A stretch of 15,561 nucleotides of DNA from Sedimentisphaerales bacterium (lineage in GTDB: Bacteria > Planctomycetota > Phycisphaerae > Sedimentisphaerales > SG8-4), in contig JAFGCA010000707.1 of assembly GCA_016932895.1 (NCBI GenBank), forward strand, positions 1 to 15,561, written 5' to 3'. The position numbers and the translations under genes are program-made. The notes under the pieces were generated by a model. It was not told where the DNA came from. It saw only the letters and a list, made by a program, of their open reading frames with translations, and made no database searches. Positions within the stretch are counted from its first letter, which is position 1, and every line of letters starts with the position of its first letter. Positions 1-7,738 of this stretch are shown here, piece after piece.

Positions 1-3000
1 CGATGCCGTTGGTGAACTTGACGAGATTCAGATCGATCGTCTCGCCGCCGACATTGGTCAGCTCGACGTACTCGGTATTCGGATCGTCGGGACTACCGGT
101 ATCGCCCGGATGGTACATCATCTCGCTGATCCGCAGACTCTCGGCCACCGGCCCCACAGCGAAGATCGCCTCATTCAACGCGCTCCACGTGCCACCGCTC
201 AGAGCCCGGGCGTTTACATGGGCGCTTTTGTTCAGCACGACGGGGCCGACGTATTCGGTCGCCGTGGGCGAAACGCCGGTCTCAACACCACCGCCCGGCG
301 TCGCGCTCGATATGAGCTCGACGGAGATCAGGAAATCCGAACTGGCGGTCGAAGCGTTCAGCCCGTGAACGGCCAGGACATTCTGTCCCGATCGCAGTTT
401 GCCCCGATGACCGGTGATATTGAACAAATCGAAATTGACCGCGTCACTATCGGAATGGGTGGAACTCGCCGACGAGTTCCACGTCGGTGTGCCGCTAAAC
501 TGGGCCCGCTGGACCTCGCTGCCGTTGAGATAGGCGACGAAGCCGTCGTCGTAGCGGACCTTCAGGGTGAGATTCGACAAGGCGCTCAGCTCGTCGGCGG
601 ACAGACCGAACGCAATGCGAATGTAGCAGGTTCCGTTGACGCCGTACATATTGCTCTGAACGTCGATGTCGAAGAATGCCTCGTACCCGAAGCTGCGCTC
701 ATAGCCGACACCTCCGGTGCCGCTGGTCCAGGCGGAATCATCGAAATTCGCGTCCTCTCGCCACGCGTCGTCGACCGGACCGTCGGGAACGAGCACGCGC
801 TTGGCGGCATTTTCCGGCACCAGCATGTTCTCCGGCGCCGGCTCGGGCGCCGAGCCCTGGACGCGGGGATCGCTGCCGTCGACGGTAAACCAGATTCTCC
901 CGCCCGCTTCGGACATGGAGAGCCTCGCTCCGCCAGGGACCGGGCCGCCGTGCCGGTACGACCCATTGACGGCGAAACGCGGCGCACTGACGCTCGGGTA
1001 CAGACCCCGCGACCTGAACTGCTCGAGCGCGACGTTCGTGCGAGACGGGAAATAGTCGTTGAGGAGCCAGTTCTTCTGCGGAATCCAGAATTCGTTTCGC
1101 GTATAGAGATAATACGGCCCGGAGCTATAGGAATGCATGTCGCGACGGTAATCGCCCCATCGCGCCGATTCGGCGATGACGGCCAGCTCGATCTCGTCGG
1201 CGCGCGTGCGCCACCGCTCGGCATTTCGCAGCGGCGTGAGCGCCCCGTCGTTGAACAGATGCCTGTGGACCCGGTCGCCGAAGCGCACGCGAAACTCCTC
1301 CATGTCATCGAGATAGCGCAGCATCCCGGTCGGATCGTCGGACGGCTGCGTACCGTTCTGGTAGAGACTCTCCATGACGTGCTCGCCGTCCCAGCTATAG
1401 AAGCGCCAGGGTCGACGGTGAGGCCCCCCGCCGGCGGCGCGCCAGTTGCCGTCGTTCTTCAGGTCCGTGTTGCCGGCGAAGAGGTTCAGCAGGGTCCAGT
1501 CGATGAAGTTGTCGATGTCGATCGTTTCGCAGATGCGCTTCCAATCGCGCGTGGCGACGATGCTCTTAGCCTCCTGCCAGGCCCGCGCAGTCCCGTCGGT
1601 GGGCGAGCCGCCGTTGATGGCATCGACATCCTCCTCCTCACCGCCGTTGTAGGCGGCATAGTGAGCGGCGACGGGGCGTTCCTGAAGATCGTAGAGTCCC
1701 CAGTAGATGCCGTTGATGTACAGATGCACGAAGTAGCCCCGTCCGGCGTCCGCCTGGCCCATTTCCAGCAGCGCATCGCGCATCCACTGGTCGCGGATGT
1801 ACTGCGTGCGTTCGCGCTGATCGCGAGCCCAGTGGGTCCAGGTATTGTTGAAGCCGCCGCGGAATTGAAACGAATCGAATCGCTCGACGGGTCCGTCGTC
1901 GAACAGGGGAAACTCCAACTGGGCCGGCCCGTATTTGCTGCGGAAGCGTAGTCCAAGGCTGTGCTTGGGACACTTCTCGGGCTTGCGGTTCTCGCCGCCC
2001 TGAATGCGGATGCCGCAATTGACCTGAAACTCCTTGTCGCCGTCCGGAGTAAGCATTTCCACGGAAACGGGCCGTTCCCAGCCCTGGCCGCCGGTGCTGG
2101 AGTGCCCGGTGTAGATGTAGATGCCGCCGCTGTCGGCGTTGTTGGTACGGTCAAAAAAGTAGTTTTTGGTCGTGACAAGGGACACGGTGGGAATGGCAAG
2201 CAGCGCGTCGTCCATGAGATCGGCGTAATCCGGATCGTTGTAGACCTGCGGGTCCATCTCGTAATCGGCCGGCAGGCTGCCGTACCATTGGCTCGGATAC
2301 CCCCTGGCAAAAACCTCGGACTGGCTGCGAGTAATCACGTCGTCAAGAAAGATGTACGTGTGGGTATCGACATCGCTGGGCATCCAGCCGGGCCTGACCG
2401 CGACGGCGCGCAGACAGGTCGTTTGCGTGATGCGAACGGGCCCCATATACAGTTTTCCGGTGGCAAAGCGACTGCCGGGCACGTATGGCTGGCTGCCATC
2501 CGTGGAGTAGTAGATGATTGCCCCGGGTGTCTCGCAGGTGATGGCCACGTCGAACGGCTCGTCGTAGAAACCGCGGTCGTGGCTGAATTTCGTATCGGCC
2601 ACGGCCCCTTCGTACGCGCCGGCGTTGGGGCCGCCGGGCGTGGGGAACACCATGTACCGCCAGTCGGCCGAGCCGTCCGGAAACCGACCATACGAGATGT
2701 CGCCCACCTGCTCTGCGAACGCCACGCTATCGATCAGCGAAGTCCCATCGGTGTCGAACAGTGCGATCTCATCGGCACCCGCATCCAGCTCAAGAGCGGC
2801 GTGAAAGCCGGTATCGCTCGTGTCGTTGTCGGCCCACAGCAGGAAGAAGCCCCCGGGCGGAACGATCGTGAGCACCGGACTGTCGCCGGGAATCCGCCAG
2901 CGCGTGGGATCGGAAAGGCTGTCGGTCAGATACATCCCCCCCACGTCGAGGGGCTCGTCGCCGACGTTGTGAATCTCAATCCAGTCGTCGTATTCGTCCT

Positions 3001-3298
3001 GCGGGTCCGGCACAAAGCTGCTGTTGGCCGCCATGAATTCATTGATCACCAGAGGCACGCCGCACCGCTGCCAGTGAAACGCCAGGATGCCAAGATCGCG
3101 CAAGGCCACGGAGCCGTCATCATCCAGATCCGCCACGCTCGGGCCGGCCGCCAGCCAATCATCCGCCAGCAAGGCCAGATCGTCCCACCCCACACAACAG
3201 TCGCCGTTGATGTCGCCCGCCGGACAGGCCGCCTTCCCCGCACATGCAAGAGCGACAACGCAGGCAAACAACAGCGACAATCCTTCTGATTTGAGCAT
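1..3298 (-). CDS. Large secreted CotH-type protein with dockerin-like, lamin-tail and chitobiase-like domains (partial, C-terminus beyond window)
   Basis: I translated the minus strand from ATG 3298 and found 1099 codons without a stop before the window edge, so the 3' end is missing. A GAGGA at 3308-3312 precedes the ATG by 9 nt. Domains seen: signal peptide (about 1-24); two dockerin-like repeats (about 28-76, GDINGDCCVGWDDLALLADDW and ADLDDDGSVALRDLGIL); first lamin-tail domain (about 82-222, INEFMAANS, DDWIEIHNVGDEPLDVGG); chitobiase-type domain (about 235-318, IIYYSTDGSQP); CotH kinase-like region (about 365-760) with GIRIQGG, NLFAGNTDLKNDGNW and RFYSWDGEH. A second chitobiase-type domain (about 794-1048) appears split by a beta-sandwich-like insert, and a second lamin-tail domain starts near 1054. 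CotH proteins resemble atypical kinases; a secreted planctomycetal member has no established substrate. It is probably a cell-surface or extracellular protein. Domain identity is well supported; activity is unknown. Confidence 0.9.
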   Translation of the reverse strand, partial: MLKSEGLSLLFACVVALACAGKAACPAGDINGDCCVGWDDLALLADDWLAAGPSVADLDDDGSVALRDLGILAFHWQRCGVPLVINEFMAANSSFVPDPQDEYDDWIEIHNVGDEPLDVGGMYLTDSLSDPTRWRIPGDSPVLTIVPPGGFFLLWADNDTSDTGFHAALELDAGADEIALFDTDGTSLIDSVAFAEQVGDISYGRFPDGSADWRYMVFPTPGGPNAGAYEGAVADTKFSHDRGFYDEPFDVAITCETPGAIIYYSTDGSQPYVPGSRFATGKLYMGPVRITQTTCLRAVAVRPGWMPSDVDTHTYIFLDDVITRSQSEVFARGYPSQWYGSLPADYEMDPQVYNDPDYADLMDDALLAIPTVSLVTTKNYFFDRTNNADSGGIYIYTGHSSTGGQGWERPVSVEMLTPDGDKEFQVNCGIRIQGGENRKPEKCPKHSLGLRFRSKYGPAQLEFPLFDDGPVERFDSFQFRGGFNNTWTHWARDQRERTQYIRDQWMRDALLEMGQADAGRGYFVHLYINGIYWGLYDLQERPVAAHYAAYNGGEEEDVDAINGGSPTDGTARAWQEAKSIVATRDWKRICETIDIDNFIDWTLLNLFAGNTDLKNDGNWRAAGGGPHRRPWRFYSWDGEHVMESLYQNGTQPSDDPTGMLRYLDDMEEFRVRFGDRVHRHLFNDGALTPLRNAERWRTRADEIELAVIAESARWGDYRRDMHSYSSGPYYLYTRNEFWIPQKNWLLNDYFPSRTNVALEQFRSRGLYPSVSAPRFAVNGSYRHGGPVPGGARLSMSEAGGRIWFTVDGSDPRVQGSAPEPAPENMLVPENAAKRVLVPDGPVDDAWREDANFDDSAWTSGTGGVGYERSFGYEAFFDIDVQSNMYGVNGTCYIRIAFGLSADELSALSNLTLKVRYDDGFVAYLNGSEVQRAQFSGTPTWNSSASSTHSDSDAVNFDLFNITGHRGKLRSGQNVLAVHGLNASTASSDFLISVELISSATPGGGVETGVSPTATEYVGPVVLNKSAHVNARALSGGTWSALNEAIFAVGPVAESLRISEMMYHPGDTGSPDDPNTEYVELTNVGGETIDLNLVKFTNGI

Positions 3299-3424
3299 TG
3301 TATATCGTCCTCACTCCTCACGTGGTTGGCGGCTGGATAGGGTCACTGCGGTCCTCGTCAGCACTCGTCCGCACGAGATTCTCCGCCGCTGCGAAAGTAC
3401 AGAAACCCATCGGGACTGCTATGT

Positions 3425-3452
3425 ATTTTACCACACGAAGGCTGAAAATCAA
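3425..3452 (-). promoter_or_regulatory. Candidate sigma70-type promoter for the CotH-type gene
   Basis: On the minus strand TTGATT (3452-3447) is followed after 16 nt by TAAAAT (3430-3425). This lies in a locally AT-rich patch within otherwise GC-rich sequence. It would give a leader of about 120 nt before ATG 3298. Found by eye only. Confidence 0.3.
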
Positions 3453-3616
3453 CGTCTTTTCGCTTGCGCCGACGTTGCGGCGCACGGAGACAGGCGCTTG
3501 CCGAGGGAAATCGTGGGAGATGATACCGCCGCTGGAGTCTTGTCAGAACGTGGAAAGACGACTACGATGAGCCGCGAACGAAGAGTCCGCTGGATTCATG
3601 GTGCCGACGCATTTGT

Positions 3617-3622
3617 AAGGAG
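3617..3622 (+). promoter_or_regulatory. Shine-Dalgarno site that sets the GTG start of the GH130 gene
   Basis: AAGGAG ends 7 nt before GTG 3630. This is a consensus site at ideal spacing. The in-frame ATG at 3567 has no comparable site. The protein from GTG begins AVWRAPENPLI, which matches the usual N-terminus of the family. Confidence 0.7.
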
Positions 3623-3629
3623 TCCGACA

Positions 3630-4673
3630 GTGGCGGTTTGGCGTGCCCCCGAGAATCCCCTCATCAGGCGCGAGGATGTGCCCGCTTCACGGAATGACTT
3701 TGAAGTGATCGGCGTCTTCAATGCGGCGGTGGCGCGTCTGGGCGACGAGGTGATTCTCCTGCTCCGCGTCGCCGAGCGGCCCATCAACGAAGACCCCGAG
3801 ATCGTGCTTGCCCCGAGGTACGACGTGGACAGACAGACGATCGTCACGCAAGCCTTTGCGAAGGACGACGCCGAAACGGATTTCTCCGATCCGCGTCTGA
3901 TCGTCCGTCCGAAAGAGACGTATCTGACGTCGATTTCTCACCTGCGTCTGGCCCGCAGCCGGGACGGTGTGACCTTCGCGGTCGATGACGCGCCCGCCCT
4001 CTCCGCCGCGACGGCGTACGAGACGCTGGGAATCGAAGATCCCAGGATCACCGGCATCGACGGCGTCTACTATGTCACGTACGTGGCGGTCTCGCCTCGC
4101 GGCGTCACGACCTGCCTGGCGTCGACGCAGGATTTCCAGTCGCTCCGGCGTCGCGGGGTGATCTTCCCGCCTGAGAACAAGGACGTGGCCCTTTTTGCCG
4201 GCCGGGCGGGCGACCGGTACTACGCCCTGCACCGGCCTCACTCCCCTTTGTTCCAGAAGAACGACATCTGGGTCGCCGAGTCGCCCGACCTGCTCTGTTG
4301 GGGCAACCACCGCCGCCTGATGGGCCTGCGGGAGGGCATGTGGGACGAGACGCGCATCGGCGCCGGCGCCGCGCCCTTTCGCATCGACGAGGGCTGGCTG
4401 GAAATTTACCACGGCGCAGATCGAAACAACCGCTACTGCCTGGGGGCCGTCCTGCTGGACCGCGACGAGCCCTGGAAGGTCATCGCCCGGTCCGAGAGCC
4501 CCGTGTTTGAGCCGGAGGCCGAGTACGAACGCGCCGGCTTCTTCGGAAACGTCGTCTTCACCTGCGGGCTCCTTTTCGAAAACGAGACGCTGAAGATCTA
4601 CTACGGCGCCGCCGATACGACGATCGCCTATGCCGAGCTTCCGCTGGCCGACGTGCTCGCGACATTGCGCTAA
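3630..4673 (+). CDS. GH130-family beta-mannoside phosphorylase-like enzyme
   Basis: The 347-residue product resembles GH130 proteins, which phosphorolyse beta-mannosidic linkages to release alpha-mannose 1-phosphate; a minority are hydrolases. Support comes from the family-like N-terminus (NPLI at 9-12, FEVIGVFNAAVA at 24-35), LLLRVAER (43-50), GIEDPRIT (134-141) holding the expected catalytic Asp137, HRPHSP (201-206), and EIYHGAD (258-264), together building a five-bladed beta-propeller pattern. No signal peptide is seen, so it should act in the cytoplasm on imported oligosaccharide. GTG is preferred over ATG 3567 because of the AAGGAG at 3617-3622. It converges on the sulfatase at 4692-6218 with only 18 nt between stops and no clear terminator. 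The exact linkage (beta-1,2 or beta-1,4; Man or GlcNAc acceptor) cannot be told from sequence alone. Confidence 0.87.
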   Translation: MAVWRAPENPLIRREDVPASRNDFEVIGVFNAAVARLGDEVILLLRVAERPINEDPEIVLAPRYDVDRQTIVTQAFAKDDAETDFSDPRLIVRPKETYLTSISHLRLARSRDGVTFAVDDAPALSAATAYETLGIEDPRITGIDGVYYVTYVAVSPRGVTTCLASTQDFQSLRRRGVIFPPENKDVALFAGRAGDRYYALHRPHSPLFQKNDIWVAESPDLLCWGNHRRLMGLREGMWDETRIGAGAAPFRIDEGWLEIYHGADRNNRYCLGAVLLDRDEPWKVIARSESPVFEPEAEYERAGFFGNVVFTCGLLFENETLKIYYGAADTTIAYAELPLADVLATLR

Positions 4674-4691
4674 TCGCGCAGACGCGGGCTC

Positions 4692-6218
4692 CTATCTGTT
4701 CCTTCTGTTTTTCTTCCGGCCGCGCGCCGCCCTGGCGTCCTGTTCTTCCATGAACCGGGCCAGCGCCGCCGGGTCCTGCCGATTCTCCAGGGCCTGCCAG
4801 GCCGGATCTCCCGTCCTCTTCATCCGATCCGCAAGCGCCCCGCGCAGCCGTTCAACTTCATCGGCGTACGCCGGATCGTCAATCAGGTTGTGCAGGGCAT
4901 CCGGATCGTTTTCGAGATCGTAGAATTCCTCCACCACCCGGTACTGGAACAGGGCCACGCGTTTCTCAATGGCATCGTCGTTTTCGGCTGCCGCTTGCAT
5001 GGCCTTGAAGGTCAGGCCGGACTGCGACTCGTTCTTGAACACGCGTTGCCCGTCCGCCCAAGGGTTGAAGAGGTAGCCAAACCGCCGGTCCTGAACGCAC
5101 CGCATGGGAAACCGCCGCCGGGCCGAGGTCTGGTGAAACTCGGTGAAGACCTTGTCGCGACCCGTCTGTGACTGGCCGCCCAAGACGGGCAGAAAGGAGA
5201 ATCCGTCCATGCCCCGGGGCCGTGGCAACCCCACGGCATCGAGAACCGTGGCCATATAATCGATGCCCGAGACAAAATGCTCGCTGTCAACAGTACCGGG
5301 CTTGACGTGCCCCGGCCAAGTGACGATCCACGGCGTCCGCGTGCTGTTCAAATAGCAATTCGTCTTGGAAAACGGAAAGGCCATGCCGTTATCGGAGAGG
5401 AACATCGTCAGCGTGTTCTCCGCCAGCCCCGATTCGCGCAGGGCGCGCAGGACCGCGCCAACCGTATCGTCGCACCGGCGGACCGAGCAGTAGTACTGGG
5501 CGACCTCCTTGCGGACCTCCGGTATGTCGGGCAGGAATCCCGGGACCTCGACGTCGTCGGGTCGATACACGCGAGACGGAGCGGGAATCTCGCCGCGTGC
5601 GTCTTTGAACCTGTTCTGCTCCTGCTGACTGCCGTGGAAGGGCCGGTGCGGATCGTGCGAATTGGCCATCAGGAAGAACGGCCTGTCTTCCGTTTTGGCA
5701 CGCTTGAGAAACTGTTCTGCAAAATCGTGATAGAGTTGAGGATTCCGGCCTTGGCCAAGTTCCTGAGGCGTCTTGGCGAGGTCCCAGGGAAATTTTTCGG
5801 CCGGGGCCAAATGCGAGACCTTGCCCAGAATCCCGTTGAGATAGCCGGCTTGCTTCAACTGCTCCTGCAGGGTCGGGACGCTCGTGTCGATGGGCTGAAA
5901 ACCCTCCGCCCCGTTGCGATGGGGGTAGCGGCCCGTCATCAGAACCGAGCGGCTGGGCTGACAGACCGCGATGGTGATGTGCCCGTGAACGAAGCGCATC
6001 CCTTCGGAGGCCAGGCGATCGATGTTGGGCGTGATGTCGGGCGTGTGGCCCCCAAAACAGCCGGGAGCGTCCCAGTTCATGTCATCGGCCGTGATCAGGA
6101 GGAGGTTCGGCCTTTTCTCTTGCACTCTCTGTGCGTGCAAGCGCCGCGACAGAAGCGTCGCAGCGACACCCGAAACAGCAGACTGTAGAAACCGACGGCG
6201 GCAGTACGTTTGTCTCAT
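4692..6218 (-). CDS. Tat-exported S1-family sulfatase
   Basis: A 508-residue type I sulfatase that hydrolyses sulfate esters (or N-sulfate) on a glycan outside the cytoplasm. The N-terminus has a twin-arginine signal (CRRRFLQSAVSG, about 5-16, then a hydrophobic stretch ending LHAQ near 30). NLLLITADDMNW (38-49) carries metal-binding Asp45/Asp46. ITIAVCQPSRSVLMTGRYP holds the C-x-P-S-R motif (Cys86) for conversion to formylglycine. Further active-site matches are GK133, NSHDPHRPF (186-194) and SDNG (275-278). The C-terminus is a basic tail (RGRKKNRRNR). The start at ATG 6218 puts the Tat motif at the N-terminus; the adjacent GTG 6221 is equally possible and sits better behind AAAGGT (6229-6234). 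The frame extends to 6305, but a candidate promoter lies in that stretch. Maturation needs a formylglycine-generating enzyme not in this window. The overall pattern is somewhat like N-sulfoglucosamine sulfohydrolase relatives; substrate unknown. Confidence 0.93.
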   Translation of the reverse strand: MRQTYCRRRFLQSAVSGVAATLLSRRLHAQRVQEKRPNLLLITADDMNWDAPGCFGGHTPDITPNIDRLASEGMRFVHGHITIAVCQPSRSVLMTGRYPHRNGAEGFQPIDTSVPTLQEQLKQAGYLNGILGKVSHLAPAEKFPWDLAKTPQELGQGRNPQLYHDFAEQFLKRAKTEDRPFFLMANSHDPHRPFHGSQQEQNRFKDARGEIPAPSRVYRPDDVEVPGFLPDIPEVRKEVAQYYCSVRRCDDTVGAVLRALRESGLAENTLTMFLSDNGMAFPFSKTNCYLNSTRTPWIVTWPGHVKPGTVDSEHFVSGIDYMATVLDAVGLPRPRGMDGFSFLPVLGGQSQTGRDKVFTEFHQTSARRRFPMRCVQDRRFGYLFNPWADGQRVFKNESQSGLTFKAMQAAAENDDAIEKRVALFQYRVVEEFYDLENDPDALHNLIDDPAYADEVERLRGALADRMKRTGDPAWQALENRQDPAALARFMEEQDARAARGRKKNRRNR

Positions 6219-6240
6219 CACCAGCACGACCTTTCCAAGT

Positions 6241-6269
6241 ATGATACGATCATCCACCTGAAAACGCAA
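6241..6269 (-). promoter_or_regulatory. Candidate promoter for the sulfatase at 4692-6218
   Basis: Minus-strand TTGCGT (6269-6264), 17-nt spacer, then TATCAT (6246-6241, five of six to TATAAT). It would start transcription near 6234, giving a very short leader before 6221/6218. It argues against translation starting as far upstream as 6305. Confidence 0.35.
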
Positions 6270-6327
6270 AACGCCGGGAATTACCCTGCATGCCATTGAT
6301 AACAACTTACTCCTCCCGCGTCAATAC

Positions 6328-6356
6328 TTGAAAGAGACATCCATTGGTGATAGTAT
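6328..6356 (+). promoter_or_regulatory. Candidate promoter for the rhomboid gene
   Basis: Plus-strand TTGAAA (6328-6333, five of six to TTGACA), 17-nt spacer, then TAGTAT (6351-6356). Predicted start near 6363, 41 nt before ATG 6404, with GAGAGG at 6389-6394 between. The fit supports ATG 6404 over upstream in-frame starts. Confidence 0.45.
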
Positions 6357-6403
6357 GCCGGGGACAACGCGCGTATCCCGGCGTCTTCGAGAGGCTGAAA
6401 GTC

Positions 6404-7633
6404 ATGTTCATCATATTTCCCTGGCGCGTCGATGTTCCACAGGACCGATACCCGATTGCAAACTGGCTGATTATCGCAGTCACCATCGGGGTGTTCGGCG
6501 TCCAGGTTCGCGATTTCGTGCAATACGCGAGGAGCCCTCACCAAGACGTTCCGCAGACCTCTCGCGACGTCCCCGGGCAACCGCAGCCCATGCAGGGCGA
6601 AGAGGACGCTCCAGCACAAATCGCCCCTCCGGGCATCACGGGAGAGCTGATGTTGGACGGTTGGGGGCTCAAGGGACTGTTCGGGTACATGTGGCTGCAC
6701 GGCGGCCTCCTTCACCTGTTGGGCAATATGTGGTTTCTCTGGCTCTTTGGCAACGCGGTCTGCGCCAAGATCGGGAGCCTCAGATATCTCGCCTTGTACG
6801 TTCTGCTGGGTGTCGCCGCGGGCGTCACGCACCTGCTCTTTTCCTCGGGCAACGCCGTGGGAGCCAGCGGCGCCATCAATGGCGTTGTGGGAATGTACCT
6901 GGTGCTCTTCTTCGAGAACGAGATCACGTGCTACTTCTTCTTCTGGTTCATTTTCTTTGTCTTACGACAATTCGCCGTCGGTAGCTGTTGGATGATCCTT
7001 TTCTGGCTTTTCTGGGATGTTTTCGGTGCGTTTGTGTGGAGCGGGGACTCGAACGTCGCCTATTTCGCCCACCTGGGTGGATTCGGGGCCGGGTTCGGCA
7101 TCATGCTGGCCATGTGTCGCCTGGGCTGGATCACCATGGAGCACTACGAGAGGTCTCTGGTGCAATGGTGGCAGCAGCGCCGGCCCAAGGAGGCGGACAC
7201 CGATTCGCTCCAGCAAGCCTACGCACAGCTTGGCATGGTCGCGCCACCCCCGGAAGCCGCATCGACTCCTTCGCAGGCGCCGGTCGAGCAGGAACCCGAC
7301 CGGCCCGCACCTGGGTCTCTCGATCGAACGCCCGTCCGTGCCACGTGTTCCTGCGGTCACACACTCAGCGTCTCCGGGCAATACGCCGGCAAGGCCGTGC
7401 GATGTCCGCGCTGCGGTAAGACCGTCCAAATCCCAGGCGGGCAGGCGGCCTCCCCGGCGGCTGAACGCAAGCCGGTCGACGTGGTTGCAGCACGCGATTC
7501 CGCCACGAGCGAGTGCATCCGTTTCGCGTGCACCTGCGGGCGAAGGTTCAAGGTGACCGCCCTCCACGCCGGCCGAAGCGGAACGTGCCCGAAATGCGGG
7601 ACAAAGCTCGCCGTGCCGCGCCCCGGCGAGTGA
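6404..7633 (+). CDS. Rhomboid intramembrane serine protease with two C-terminal zinc ribbons
   Basis: A 409-residue membrane protease of the rhomboid family, which cleaves transmembrane substrates in the membrane. Seen: N-terminal MFIIFPWRVDVPQDRYP followed by a membrane segment (about 18-35); a long hydrophilic Pro/Gln-rich loop (about 36-85); the H-x4-H-x3-N motif (His99, His104, Asn108); GASG with catalytic Ser155; and AHLGGFGAGFG with catalytic His223. After the last membrane segment comes a linker (about 240-310) and two zinc-ribbon motifs: Cys315/317/334/337 (CSCG...CPRCG) and Cys376/378/395/398 (CTCG...CPKCG). ATG 6404 is chosen because rhomboids usually begin this way and GAGAGG (6389-6394) precedes it by 9 nt. 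It is divergent from the sulfatase at 4692-6218. The zinc ribbons probably bind a protein partner, nucleic acid or simply fold as small modules; that is inference. Confidence 0.92.
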   Translation: MFIIFPWRVDVPQDRYPIANWLIIAVTIGVFGVQVRDFVQYARSPHQDVPQTSRDVPGQPQPMQGEEDAPAQIAPPGITGELMLDGWGLKGLFGYMWLHGGLLHLLGNMWFLWLFGNAVCAKIGSLRYLALYVLLGVAAGVTHLLFSSGNAVGASGAINGVVGMYLVLFFENEITCYFFFWFIFFVLRQFAVGSCWMILFWLFWDVFGAFVWSGDSNVAYFAHLGGFGAGFGIMLAMCRLGWITMEHYERSLVQWWQQRRPKEADTDSLQQAYAQLGMVAPPPEAASTPSQAPVEQEPDRPAPGSLDRTPVRATCSCGHTLSVSGQYAGKAVRCPRCGKTVQIPGGQAASPAAERKPVDVVAARDSATSECIRFACTCGRRFKVTALHAGRSGTCPKCGTKLAVPRPGE

Positions 7634-7653
7634 CGGGACCCCTCCCGTCTTTT
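7632..7653 (+). terminator. Short intrinsic terminator overlapping the rhomboid stop codon
   Basis: Stem GACGGG (7632-7637) and CCCGTC (7644-7649), 6-nt loop, then TTTT (7650-7653). The stem begins inside the TGA stop. The stem is short, so it may be leaky. It separates the rhomboid from the next sulfatase, which has its own candidate promoter. Confidence 0.5.
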
Positions 7654-7657
7654 GCGC

Positions 7658-7686
7658 TTTCCACAGCGGTGGACGGGCGATACAAT
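7658..7686 (+). promoter_or_regulatory. Candidate promoter for the HEAT-repeat sulfatase
   Basis: TTTCCA (7658-7663), 17-nt spacer, TACAAT (7681-7686, five of six to TATAAT). It starts directly after the terminator at 7632-7653 and would give a leader of about 46 nt before ATG 7739. Confidence 0.4.
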
Positions 7687-7738
7687 CGCCTTGCGGGTCA
7701 GCAGTGTTCTCCTGGAAACAGAACTGGAGGTCGGCAAT

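Larger units (their letters stand above)
3299..3629. other. Divergent intergenic region between CotH-type gene and GH130 gene
   Basis: These 331 bases separate two divergently transcribed genes. The plus-strand frame of the GH130 gene stays open through the region, but the translation before 3630 does not resemble the family, so I treat it as noncoding. It holds a candidate minus-strand promoter (3425-3452) and a hairpin with a 7-bp stem, TGCGCCG (3465-3471) and CGGCGCA (3478-3484), with a 6-nt loop. The hairpin has no T-run and is not a terminator. I see no convincing plus-strand promoter; TTGCCG at 3498-3503 has only a poor -10 partner. No RNA gene is recognisable. Confidence 0.6.

Noticed and set aside
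110..1951. Long open frame of 613 codons on the plus strand
   Set aside because: It overlies the continuous minus-strand CotH-type frame. Its translation is low-complexity, rich in Arg, Ala and Val, and matches no domain. It is a shadow caused by GC-rich codon use.
1486..2310. Minus-strand open frames in another phase inside the CotH-type gene
   Set aside because: Their translations are Arg/Ser/Thr/Pro-rich and lack domains. The adjacent phase is open for 1099 codons with recognisable domains, so these are shadows and not evidence of a frameshift.
1961..3289. Open frame of 442 codons on the plus strand
   Set aside because: Also antisense to the CotH-type gene. The minus-strand frame there encodes clear dockerin-like, lamin-tail and chitobiase-like motifs.
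5277..6188. Plus-strand open frame of 303 codons opposite the first sulfatase
   Set aside because: Antisense shadow; the minus strand carries the complete sulfatase with C-x-P-S-R motif.
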